From contig JAUCGF010000074.1 of assembly GCA_030378005.1 (NCBI GenBank), forward strand, positions 1 through 64,000: a DNA stretch of 64,000 nt. The letters are read 5' to 3'. Shown in pieces: positions 42,521 to 51,121 of the stretch. The notes under the pieces were generated by a model that saw only the letters and a program-made list of their open reading frames with translations, had not been told where the DNA came from and made no database searches. Within the stretch, counting starts at the first letter, position 1; the number at the start of each line of letters is the position of its first letter. Origin of the DNA: Desulfococcaceae bacterium HSG9. Lineage in GTDB: Bacteria; Desulfobacterota; Desulfobacteria; Desulfobacterales; JAUCGF01. Both the position numbers and the translations under genes were made by a program.

Positions 42521-44491
42521 TCAATCTGAAGCTATATATAAATCGGGACGGTCGCAATCACCTGTAAATGTTACTTGGACAGCCCGATTTGCATGAACAT
42601 AGTGAACAAAAATATCAGTGCGTATCCCTTCAGATTTGCTAACGATCCAGTCTTGCTTGTTAGACCAGTATTGATTATCAAATTTAAGTCGGTAAGGAGC
42701 GTTTATTTGCCCTTTTTTAACCCCCGAATGTACCCAATATAAATCCAATTGTTCATGATTATCCGCATTGACTGTCACCAGTAGGCCGTCCGGAGACAGA
42801 CTTGCCGAACATCCTCGGGCAATAGTACGATTTTTACCTGTTTTCAAGTTAAACATTTTGACCTGATATGAGAAAAGCGTTTTGACGGTCGCGGCAAGGA
42901 TATCTCCTACTGATGAATACGCTATGTCAATTTCTAAAAATTTTGAACCTGTAATCAGTGTATCAACGGCTAATGTGTCTATATGAACCGCTTTGACAGA
43001 TTTCCCGTTCGTAAATACCACCTCCCGGCCATCGGGACTCCATGCAACAGCCCGTGGCGTTTGTGCCTTAGCCATCACTTGAGCGTTTTTTCCGTCCGAA
43101 GACATACGCATTATAGCCTTTCCCCGGACAAAGGCAACCCATCTGCCGTCAGGCGACCAACGTGGATATGCTCCACGGTTAGTCAATAGAACCGGTGTTT
43201 TTCCACCGATCAATTTTTTACATAAGCCATCGTTGCATTGATAGACAATTTTCGCGCCCCTTTGACTTAATAATTGGATTAATTCATTGCTTTCATATTT
43301 TTTGTCATTACTGGAAGAGTCTTTACTCACTTGTTTCACAGTTATCATTTGGTCATGATTATTAGCTGAAGCGGTAAAGTTGAAAACTGATAGCGCAACG
43401 ATTTGACAAACTGCCAACAATATAATTTTATTCATCCACGATGATTTCGGCTGTTCAGATTGCGGTTTGTTTTTATATTTGTTACGCCAGTTAAAGTAAG
43501 GTAAAATCAGTAGTAATAGGGCAATCGCGCCTATTGAATATCCGAATATTTGTGTAATCAGGTGATGCGAAACACTGGTTAGAATAGCTAATTTTTTTGA
43601 ATAACCCAACAGTTGAAAAACAAGCACCCAAGCACCCTCATATACCCCAAAGCCGGCAATACCTGAAACTGGCAAACTGGCAGCGAATTCAGCCGTGCAT
43701 AATCCAAGGAACACTTTTGGAAAAGGGAATTTCTCGATACCCAAATCGAATTGATGAACCAATGCTAAAAGAAGCACATATAAAGAAAGATATTTACAAA
43801 GACGAACGCACAGTGAAATGATAAGTATTTTGAAATAGATGCCGGCTTTATATGCTTGTGTGACGCCTATTGCGGCTGAATCCAGGGATTTTTGCCAAAC
43901 CGACCGGCGCGCCGCTGGAATCCAAGCAACCCAGCCAATCATTTTTCCGATAGTTATGAAAAAAATTGGCATCTTATAGAGAATCACTACGGACAGAACA
44001 CCCAGTGCGGTTCCAGATGAAACAATCAGCACCGGAGATAGCATCGCAGCGCTGACAATCAAGGCGATGCTGATAATAAGCAGCGCTAAAGCGATGATGT
44101 CAAAAATAAATGCCAAGGCAAAACTGGAAACAGCCGCGCCAAATGGTATTCCGAGCCGTGTGTTGATGATATAAACGTAAACCAAGGAACCGATTCGTGC
44201 GGGCAACAGATCTGAAAAAAGATTGCGAACCAAAGCCACAAGATACATGACGAAAAATCCTGATGAGTTTCCAGAGGTTTGCAAAACGAGCCGGTAGCGC
44301 CAGGTTCGGAAAACAGTTCCCGTCAAAGAGACAACAATGAAAAGAAAAAACGTTCCGGCATGGGTTTGTTGTATAAGGTTCGCTATCTCCCTTAATGAAA
44401 CGTGGGAAAGCAGGTAGGTGAAAATGGCCACCGCCACTGCCAATGAAAAAAAATAATAGCAAAATTGCCGTAAATTAATTAACCGCCGCAT
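42521..44491 (-). CDS. UPF0104/LPG-synthase-type membrane protein fused to PD40 propeller
   Basis: 656 aa. Residues about 1-335 form a UPF0104 (AglD/LPG flippase-domain) polytopic protein with FSDLLPARIGSLVYVY and LPVSGIAGFGVYEGAW. Then M353-A376 reads like a signal peptide (MNKIILLAVCQIVAL...TASA), and the rest is a TolB-like PD40 domain (YPRWSPDGRWVAFV, VAWSPDGREVVF). The internal signal sequence suggests fusion of a secreted propeller gene to the membrane gene. No good SD precedes M353, so separate translation is less likely. Two unfused UPF0104 paralogues occur at 49607 and 59352. Confidence 0.85.
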   Translation of the reverse strand: MRRLINLRQFCYYFFSLAVAVAIFTYLLSHVSLREIANLIQQTHAGTFFLFIVVSLTGTVFRTWRYRLVLQTSGNSSGFFVMYLVALVRNLFSDLLPARIGSLVYVYIINTRLGIPFGAAVSSFALAFIFDIIALALLIISIALIVSAAMLSPVLIVSSGTALGVLSVVILYKMPIFFITIGKMIGWVAWIPAARRSVWQKSLDSAAIGVTQAYKAGIYFKILIISLCVRLCKYLSLYVLLLALVHQFDLGIEKFPFPKVFLGLCTAEFAASLPVSGIAGFGVYEGAWVLVFQLLGYSKKLAILTSVSHHLITQIFGYSIGAIALLLLILPYFNWRNKYKNKPQSEQPKSSWMNKIILLAVCQIVALSVFNFTASANNHDQMITVKQVSKDSSSNDKKYESNELIQLLSQRGAKIVYQCNDGLCKKLIGGKTPVLLTNRGAYPRWSPDGRWVAFVRGKAIMRMSSDGKNAQVMAKAQTPRAVAWSPDGREVVFTNGKSVKAVHIDTLAVDTLITGSKFLEIDIAYSSVGDILAATVKTLFSYQVKMFNLKTGKNRTIARGCSASLSPDGLLVTVNADNHEQLDLYWVHSGVKKGQINAPYRLKFDNQYWSNKQDWIVSKSEGIRTDIFVHYVHANRAVQVTFTGDCDRPDLYIASD

Positions 44492-44501
44492 TATATCACT
44501 T

Positions 44502-46427
44502 TTAACTGAATTTCGGCATATTTATCAGAAAAATAAAAATATACGAGTAAATTCCCAGCAAAAACATGGTAATAATCAGGAAGTTATGGAAACGCTTGTT
44601 TAATGACCTTAATAATTCATATATAAGCACTCCTGACATCGTGAAAATCGGAAAAAGATAGCGGCCTTGAGCTTGAAAATCATTCAGCCAAGAGTGCCTT
44701 ATCGAAGATCCGATCAAAAAGGCGCTGCATAGTATAAAACTTAAAAGCATAAGCACATTTGAGCGATTAAATGGGCTGAAAGCGGAGACACAAACTAATA
44801 TACTAAACCACATTACCAATAAAAATACGATTTTATAATAATGTTTGGACGCCGCCGGCGCGTAATTATATATTCCAAAAGTGCTGGCAAATGTGAGCAA
44901 GCCCCAATTGCGGCTTGAAAACAATCGTTTTAATGTTATCCCCCTGTCTCTCAAACTGAGATACGTATGCGTTTTATGCAGTTCCGTACTCATTTTATAT
45001 ATGGGTTCAGCCATTTTTTCCTTGCATTCAGCTATTTTCGTTTTGCGATCAAAACCATTAATATAAACATCAAGTGAATACCTCAAGCCGAAAATTGAGA
45101 CGGCAATCAATAGTATCAGGAATATTCGTTTAAGCGCTGATAGGGGGGAGGGAAACTTCTTATTTATCAATTTAATAAAAAAATATAATGCTAAAAAAAT
45201 GAGAAAGATATAGAAAGTTTTTTTAATCTGCAACGTGAGGGCAAATGCCAGTCCGAGTAAAATTGCATGAATTACTTTTGGGGGGCCATTATCATTCCTG
45301 ATAAATTGATTCAAACTGCTATCCTGATTGATTGATTGCCAGGATATGAAAAACAGAACGAATAATGAAAATGCCTCAGAGTTAAAATAGCTGAATGTAT
45401 ACCATATCTGGGGCGAGATAATCAGGGGCAATGCCAAGATGCGATAGTCCCACTTTAAAATACACGCGGCCAGGATGACCAAAAACAACAAAATATTAAA
45501 TAATCTTAGACGGATCGCTTGCTCCAGTTCAGTGAAACGGAGCAAACGGGAAAATTTGCCCGCCAGCAGATAAACTATTTCAAAAGTATTCAAGCGTGAG
45601 TTGCCATATACACTGTACGAGTCAATCGTATCTGGGTCGCAAATTTCAGGCGGCAGCCAATGATCTTCATAATACATTGCGGCCTCGACATGGACAATTT
45701 CATCCAAGTGCAAATTGCTGCATATAATGCTCGCTGTCAGTGTCAAAGCCAGAACGATTATCATAAAATATGGAATATATGTAAAGCGTCCGTTATTATT
45801 AAAATAACCAAACAAAATTCCTAAAACATAGCCAATTACCAAGCTAAAAAACAAAACAGGTACCAGAAATTTATAGTCTATCTCTGATTTGACAGTCAGT
45901 TCAAGCTGCGAGTCTTCTCCAGATGTGACGAATTCCAAACCGTCAGCCCCGTGCCGCATCAATTTAATATCTGCCAGAGGAATCAATTTTTTAAAATCAG
46001 CCGATGTCTCAATAATGATGGTTTTGAAACCGAGTTGTCTTACGACCATACGTTTGATAATTATGGTGACATCAGGCTCTCTGGCCGGGTCAATACGCAA
46101 TTTTATAATGGGGTTTATGACTCGGATGAATTTATAATCCCTGATCATAAAGTCAATTTTTTGCGGTTCTTGCTTGACATTCACATGCCTTGACCATGAC
46201 TCTCGGTAGGGATCGTTTTTTCCTCTCCAAAAAAACTGCAATGCACTTTCAGGCGTACCTTGCAGTTCTATTTCAACGTCGATATTCGTAAAAAGGTAAA
46301 AATAGGACATCACCGTGACAACAAACGACACCGAAAAAATTATATAGCCTGAATTGTGTAATAATTTTAGTTTGTTAATCTGGTTGGCTAATGCAAACAT
46401 CATAAGTGACTTTTTTGTATCAATCAA
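44502..46427 (-). CDS. polytopic GT-C-like membrane glycosyltransferase (DUF2142-like)
   Basis: 641 aa. One N-terminal helix, a beta-rich extracytoplasmic domain (about 50-185), then about ten helices. The LHLDEIVHVEAAMYY loop after the second helix is the acidic catalytic-type loop of GT-C enzymes. It may be the polymerase or a late transferase using polyprenyl-phosphate sugar. It ends 10 nt before the UPF0104-propeller gene, so the two are probably co-transcribed. Confidence 0.72.
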   Translation of the reverse strand: MIDTKKSLMMFALANQINKLKLLHNSGYIIFSVSFVVTVMSYFYLFTNIDVEIELQGTPESALQFFWRGKNDPYRESWSRHVNVKQEPQKIDFMIRDYKFIRVINPIIKLRIDPAREPDVTIIIKRMVVRQLGFKTIIIETSADFKKLIPLADIKLMRHGADGLEFVTSGEDSQLELTVKSEIDYKFLVPVLFFSLVIGYVLGILFGYFNNNGRFTYIPYFMIIVLALTLTASIICSNLHLDEIVHVEAAMYYEDHWLPPEICDPDTIDSYSVYGNSRLNTFEIVYLLAGKFSRLLRFTELEQAIRLRLFNILLFLVILAACILKWDYRILALPLIISPQIWYTFSYFNSEAFSLFVLFFISWQSINQDSSLNQFIRNDNGPPKVIHAILLGLAFALTLQIKKTFYIFLIFLALYFFIKLINKKFPSPLSALKRIFLILLIAVSIFGLRYSLDVYINGFDRKTKIAECKEKMAEPIYKMSTELHKTHTYLSLRDRGITLKRLFSSRNWGLLTFASTFGIYNYAPAASKHYYKIVFLLVMWFSILVCVSAFSPFNRSNVLMLLSFILCSAFLIGSSIRHSWLNDFQAQGRYLFPIFTMSGVLIYELLRSLNKRFHNFLIITMFLLGIYSYIFIFLINMPKFS

Positions 46428-46603
46428 ATATATTCAAAATAAACTCGTTAGCTGATTAGAACAAACAATAGAATCATAAAATTGTTCTTCGATGCATACT
46501 CTTGAAGGCCGTAATCGGTGATTTTATAATTGAGTAACTCCTTAATTCATGGGCATAATCCACAACTTAAAATCACCAATTATGACCGTTCCAAGTATAA
46601 CGC

Positions 46604-47107
46604 TCAACAAGAATGTCTTAAATCCGACCTTACAACTTTGTATATAGTACCGCCGACTTGCAGGTAACAGGTGGAAGAGTAGCCATGACCGGGACGGCTG
46701 AAGCGATAAGTCGCCCGGTCGCCATTAGTCCGGCCGACATAATGCCCTTGCTCTACATAATTCCCACTATCGTCCAAAACAAAAACTTCCGGGCTGCCAT
46801 AATTGATCGGCAGCAGGACTACGAGATTATGGTCGCCCTCGGAAACCGGTTTCCACAGGATGCAGGTATTGTCTATGGATTGCGCATTTCCCAAGCCATT
46901 GTCAGATGATGGCTCACTGGTAGATGCCTGATCGGCAGCTACTTGATCGGGGGAGGTGACTTCATCAGAAGTGGATGTTGTTTCGGAATCATCGTTATTG
47001 TCAATATATTCTTCGGCATATTCTTCGGCACCGCAGGACATCATCAGGAGTAAAATGCAAGTGAACAAAAAACATAGTGAAAATAACTTCTTAAAAATCA
47101 TGAACAT
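46604..47107 (-). CDS. lipoprotein, function unknown
   Basis: 167 aa. A signal sequence with lipobox MMSC (Cys25), then a D/E/S/T-rich linker and a small C-terminal domain (ILWKPVSEGDHNLVVLLP onward, ending in Cys). It recalls small secreted domains of polysaccharide loci but no family is recognised. ATG 47107 has AAAGGAAA upstream. A second Met lies 2 codons on. Confidence 0.75.
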   Translation of the reverse strand: MFMIFKKLFSLCFLFTCILLLMMSCGAEEYAEEYIDNNDDSETTSTSDEVTSPDQVAADQASTSEPSSDNGLGNAQSIDNTCILWKPVSEGDHNLVVLLPINYGSPEVFVLDDSGNYVEQGHYVGRTNGDRATYRFSRPGHGYSSTCYLQVGGTIYKVVRSDLRHSC

Positions 47108-47272
47108 GTTGTTTCCTTTCTATAAAAATTTGTGACATAAAAGCTGGTTAAGCAAAAAAATATTAAACAAATTAAAGAGTTATAGTTTATAGCAATGAAA
47201 TCCTTCTAATTCGTTAAGCTTTATGGCGCCGAAGGTAATCATTTATTGCCAATCAAAACTAATGCTGACTTT

Positions 47273-48058
47273 TCATACAGTTTCCCCTCCTTTCCTGTCT
47301 TTGACAACTTTGGCCGGAGCTCCGATTGCAATTTTATAAGCCGGTATATCTTTAGTAACAATCGAACCGGCCCCAATAATTGCTCCCTTGCCGATTTTCA
47401 GGCCATCATTCACGATTACGTGCGCCCCCAGCCAAACATCATCCCCTATTTTCACGCCGCCTTTAATATTCAGTTCTTGGCGTACAATCGGGATATCCGA
47501 GAGTTCAAACCCGTGCTGCATCCCGCCGATATAACAACCTCTGGCAATTAAACAATGTTTGCCGATATACAGCTTGCTGGTGGAGCCGATATGACATCCT
47601 GAACTGATATTTGCAAAATCATCAATCTCAATTGACCCTCCGCGCGCTTTCAGTTGTGAGCCGCGCCCGATCAAAACACCGTTGCCGATACGAATTTTTT
47701 CAACTCCACTCCCCCGCATGGATAAAACAACGTAATCGTCAATAACCACTTTGCTGCCGATGATAATTCGCCTTGGGGCACGCAACGTCAGATGATGGCC
47801 AAAAACAACTTGCCGTCCTGTTTTTCGGAAAAGTGCAGGATAAAAGCGTTGTCGCAGAAAAAGCCCGACAGCACCGGGCAAATTGCATAAAAAAAAGGTG
47901 ATCAATTCATATTTAATTAAAGCCGCATAGCGGCGTTCACCAATAAAAAGATCCTGATATTTTTGGATCACGGAACTTTTTTGATCTTGTATAATATTTT
48001 CAAAACGAAACTGATTATGGCGGTCGCTCATAAAGGACGATTCCGATATAGGGTTCAA
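47273..48058 (-). CDS. LbH (hexapeptide) acetyltransferase
   Basis: 261 aa. Repeated [LIV]-G-x4 hexapeptides (ISSGCHIGSTSKLYIGKHCLIARG, DDVWLGAHVIVNDGLKIGKGAIIGAGSIV) form the left-handed beta-helix, probably O-acetylating a sugar. N-terminal LPGAVGLFLRQRFYP is shared with the paralogue at 60368-61147, marking a duplication across the locus. Confidence 0.88.
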   Translation of the reverse strand: MNPISESSFMSDRHNQFRFENIIQDQKSSVIQKYQDLFIGERRYAALIKYELITFFLCNLPGAVGLFLRQRFYPALFRKTGRQVVFGHHLTLRAPRRIIIGSKVVIDDYVVLSMRGSGVEKIRIGNGVLIGRGSQLKARGGSIEIDDFANISSGCHIGSTSKLYIGKHCLIARGCYIGGMQHGFELSDIPIVRQELNIKGGVKIGDDVWLGAHVIVNDGLKIGKGAIIGAGSIVTKDIPAYKIAIGAPAKVVKDRKGGETV

Positions 48059-48079
48059 TTAACGTGCATTGGTTGTTAT

Positions 48080-49462
48080 CTAAGACTGTTTGCGTATCCG
48101 GCTTTGAAACTTCGCCTTTCCTGTTTTATAGTCATTACGAAGCCGCATCAATTTATTTCCAAATTTTGAAAATGCGATGCGCATACCCAAATCACGGGAC
48201 CATTCCCATCTTCCGGGCAGTCGGGTCATGGAATCAATATGCTCGGATATACGGTCTTTTAACGATGGCGGAGGAAAATCAACATGATAAACCGGATAGG
48301 GTTTCCCCGCTTTTTGATAACGTTTGATACGTGCTGGTATAATGCGCTTTTTCAGTTTTGTAAAATACTTTAATTGGGATCGTTCAATAATTTCTTGGGG
48401 CAACACCAAATCAGATTTGATTTTGACGTTTTTGGCGAGTTCCTCAATATGTAAATTTCCATTGGCCACAGCTCGGCCTAAATAATATTCGGCCTTGTTA
48501 TTTCTGGTAAATACCACCGTGGCGTGGGAATACGGATAGTTGCCTGATTCATCTCTGAACCAGGGATCCATTACGGAGAGGTCAGACAACTCGGCCGTAA
48601 AATCAATACAAGTCAGACACCGTTGCGGGGAGTAAAACATCCTAAGGTAATTAAAAGCATTTTTATAATCCTGTATCAAAAGCTTTTTTTGGCCGTTTTT
48701 TAAAAAAACATGAACACTGCCCGGCCATGTCTTTCCGCTTCGATACTCTGCTTTTTTAACAGTATCTGGTTTAATATCGCTGACCTCAAGCATTTTGGGC
48801 AGTGCATCTATCTCCAATGTCCGGTGACAAACAAGGCCGATAACCAACTTCACATTTGCGGTCCGTTTTTTGCTATGAGATTCCATCTTGCGAAACGCAT
48901 GAATCTGGCACGGTAGCCCCACAATGGCTGTCTTAGCTTCAGACCGTATGATTTCCCCAAGCAGATTCATCTGAGGAGCGACAGAGTATTTCGACTGGGC
49001 AGCGTCAATGATATCCTTTGCTGTTTTAGCCAAATAAGAATTGGGACGCAACGGATTTTTTGCATCCACACCACAAACCAAAGCTTGATCAATAAACCCC
49101 TCTTTAAGAAGAAAAAGAAGCAGTTCCGTCACCACTCCTCCACTACTGGCCATGTAGCGAATCTCCGGATTGGCAGAATATCCGACATAAACGTTTTTCA
49201 GCACGCCGGCAATATCATGGGGCGCTGTAATTCGGCCAAAGCATTCCATATACAGTTTTTTAAAGTCCACGTTTGAGGGGCATGCCCGCATACATAATCC
49301 ACATCCGTTGCATTTGGCCTTGTCATGTTTGGAAAAGGCCGGATATAACTGCTTATCCGGGCGGATCAAACTTTTCGGGCATAAATCAAAACATGCGCCG
49401 CATCTGACACATAATTGATCTTTTACAACATCAAAGGGCAGTCTGGGCAACGTTTTAGTCAT
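48080..49462 (-). CDS. F420-hydrogenase/dehydrogenase beta-subunit-like Fe-S protein
   Basis: 460 aa. Two [4Fe-4S] ferredoxin motifs (CVRCGACFDLCP and CNGCGLCMRACP) are followed by the FrhB-type domain (SSGGVVTELLLFLL, GLPCQIHAF). Members are frequent in polysaccharide loci next to pyruvyl transferases, where the reaction is not established; a reductive step on a sugar or carrier is possible. It lies 22 nt from the acetyltransferase gene. Confidence 0.82.
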   Translation of the reverse strand: MTKTLPRLPFDVVKDQLCVRCGACFDLCPKSLIRPDKQLYPAFSKHDKAKCNGCGLCMRACPSNVDFKKLYMECFGRITAPHDIAGVLKNVYVGYSANPEIRYMASSGGVVTELLLFLLKEGFIDQALVCGVDAKNPLRPNSYLAKTAKDIIDAAQSKYSVAPQMNLLGEIIRSEAKTAIVGLPCQIHAFRKMESHSKKRTANVKLVIGLVCHRTLEIDALPKMLEVSDIKPDTVKKAEYRSGKTWPGSVHVFLKNGQKKLLIQDYKNAFNYLRMFYSPQRCLTCIDFTAELSDLSVMDPWFRDESGNYPYSHATVVFTRNNKAEYYLGRAVANGNLHIEELAKNVKIKSDLVLPQEIIERSQLKYFTKLKKRIIPARIKRYQKAGKPYPVYHVDFPPPSLKDRISEHIDSMTRLPGRWEWSRDLGMRIAFSKFGNKLMRLRNDYKTGKAKFQSRIRKQS

Positions 49463-49542
49463 ATTACCTTGTAAGTGTTATGCACAAATTATAGATTGTC
49501 TGAAGTATGCCGGCGATATCAACATCGTCGGATTAACCACAA

Positions 49543-49593
49543 TCAGTAGATGGAAAATGCCTGAAAATACGACATGAACTTTCCATCTACTGA
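49543..49593. repeat. compact TCAGTAGATGGAAA inverted-repeat element
   Basis: TCAGTAGATGGAAA (49543-49556) and TTTCCATCTACTGA (49580-49593) are perfect 14-nt arms around 23 nt. The expanded relative at 7835-7992 shares arms and ATGCCTGAAAA. It sits between the UPF0104 and Fe-S genes. Confidence 0.85.
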
Positions 49594-49606
49594 CAATACA
49601 TATCTT

Positions 49607-50641
49607 TCATCGGCGTCGATGCATAAGGTAGAAAATCATTCCGACAGATCCCATCAGAAGCATTTTGAGTCTGAGCAACATGCTCATAGCCAAACTGGCC
49701 GAGTAATCCATGCCGATTAAACTAAAAAAAACAACATAAACACCTTCTGTAAATCCCAGATTACCAAGCATTGTGACAGGAACCATCGCCACAAGCATCG
49801 CTACCGGCGTTACAGCAGAAATAGCTATAAAATCAGGTCGCACTCCGAATGCTCTGAAAGACACATAAATATTTACCCATGTCATGCCGTAAAAAAAAAA
49901 GGTCAGCATAACAACGCGTCCTAAAAGAAGCTTATCATTTTTCAGATAGGTTAAAGCTTGCATTAATTTTTTATGAAAAGCGTCAGTTTTTAGAAATGCC
50001 TTTTCCCCATAATGTTCCAATTTTTTGAACACATTTATAATAAAATTTCCATGTTTTATATTATTATGTTTATGGACAGGTAAAAAAATATGCCGAGCCA
50101 ATCTTCTAGGAACTTTAAGCGGATTACGCATTTTACCCATGCGGTTAATTAATATGATGAAAATAAATGCGCCAATGGCCGGCAAGATAATATAAATATG
50201 ATGGTAAAGAGATGGTTTCATCAAAGGAGCAACAACTGTAAGCACCATCAGCAAGAAAATTCCTGACAGCCTTTCAATGAAAACACTGACCGCCGCCAAA
50301 GATTTATCTTTAATATGACGTCCCAAATATAAAGCGCGCACCACGTCTCCTCCAACATTTGAAGGCAGTAAATTTGAAAAAAAATACCCGATAAAATAAA
50401 TTCGTAACAGATAGAAAAAATTGACCGGTTGTCCCTGTTGCTCAACCAAGATTTTCCATTTAAGGCAGTTAGTGAAGATTACTGCCGGTATTACCAGTAA
50501 AGAAAGCGTTAAAAAAAACAGATCGATTTGATTTAAGCGTATCCGAAATTTCGCCCCCGGAATACTTTCAAAAAGAATGAAAAAAAAAGTCGCACTCAAA
50601 GCGACTTTAATAATGATAGTTTTGATGTTATGCAACTTCAT
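49607..50641 (-). CDS. UPF0104/LPG-synthase-type integral membrane protein
   Basis: 344 aa, about eight helices. SNLLPSNVGGDVVRALYLGRHI and VAMVPVTMLGNLGFTEGVYVVFF are the family signatures. Relatives flip or transfer lipid-linked groups (AglD, MprF N-domain). Its first 11 codons are duplicated upstream at 50773-50803, across a MITE. The original start probably overlapped the preceding gene's stop. Confidence 0.87.
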   Translation of the reverse strand: MKLHNIKTIIIKVALSATFFFILFESIPGAKFRIRLNQIDLFFLTLSLLVIPAVIFTNCLKWKILVEQQGQPVNFFYLLRIYFIGYFFSNLLPSNVGGDVVRALYLGRHIKDKSLAAVSVFIERLSGIFLLMVLTVVAPLMKPSLYHHIYIILPAIGAFIFIILINRMGKMRNPLKVPRRLARHIFLPVHKHNNIKHGNFIINVFKKLEHYGEKAFLKTDAFHKKLMQALTYLKNDKLLLGRVVMLTFFFYGMTWVNIYVSFRAFGVRPDFIAISAVTPVAMLVAMVPVTMLGNLGFTEGVYVVFFSLIGMDYSASLAMSMLLRLKMLLMGSVGMIFYLMHRRR

Positions 50642-50642
50642 T
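50612..50642. repeat. 31-nt direct repeat, copy B (start of UPF0104 gene)
   Basis: Matches 50773-50803 with one mismatch. Encodes MKLHNIKTII on the minus strand at the current gene start. Confidence 0.9.
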
Positions 50643-50664
50643 TAAGGGATAAACCACCTGAAAT

Positions 50665-50763
50665 GTAGGGTGCGTTAGCGTAGCGTAACGCACCATGTTA
50701 ATATTAAAAATCAGTCAGGACAATGATTTTGGTGCGTTACGGCTATCGCCTAACACACCCTAC
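50665..50763. mobile_element. MITE-like GTAGGGTGCGTTAG element
   Basis: Ends GTAGGGTGcGTTAG and CTAACaCACCCTAC form near-perfect 14-nt TIRs of a 99-nt non-coding element with an internal GGTGCGTTA/TAACGCACC hairpin (50669-50693). Similar GTAGGGTG..GTTAG elements are known in several phyla. It splits the duplicated gene start. Confidence 0.75.
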
Positions 50764-50772
50764 AATCTTTGA

Positions 50773-50803
50773 AATGATAGTTTTGATGCTATGCAACTTC
50801 ATT
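50773..50803. repeat. 31-nt direct repeat, copy A (orphan gene start)
   Basis: Copy of the UPF0104 gene start. Its ATG (50802) overlaps the TGA of the 90-aa gene as ATGA. Its reading frame now runs into the MITE. Confidence 0.9.
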
Positions 50804-51071
50804 CAACTATTCTTTGCTTTATGCTTTTAGCCCAATGAAGCCCTATTCTGATCTGATCTTCAAAAAAAACCAGCAACCAACCAAGTGGTTTTCCAAAATA
50901 GTGAACGATAAAGGCTCTTATCAGAAATTTCAATCCGGGACCGCCACCGTAATTTCCGATTTTGGCAATCCTTGAAACCATATAATATTTCCCTACACGC
51001 GTCACTTCGTTACCCGTAAGGTCAAAGCGTGAGTTCATTGTTCGGCAGTTTATGACGTCATCTTTTTTCAA
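50799..51071 (-). CDS. small conserved-looking protein, function unknown
   Basis: 90 aa with TTG start 51071 and a good SD (AAGGG, 7 nt spacing). Basic, with one hydrophobic stretch (FLIRAFIVHYFGKPLGWLLVFF). It could be a small membrane-associated protein or the C-terminal stub of a larger enzyme. Not recognised. Its stop carries the orphan ATGA overlap. Confidence 0.55.
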   Translation of the reverse strand: MKKDDVINCRTMNSRFDLTGNEVTRVGKYYMVSRIAKIGNYGGGPGLKFLIRAFIVHYFGKPLGWLLVFFEDQIRIGLHWAKSIKQRIVE

Positions 51072-51121
51072 CGTATTTCCCTTGTTCAGTATTCAGCATT
51101 CGATGTTGAATGTTTAATCGG

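Noticed and set aside
46517-46577. GGTGATTTT/AAAATCACC inverted repeat before the GT-C-like gene
   Set aside because: Short arms, a 43-nt loop and no U-tract; not enough for a terminator or operator call.
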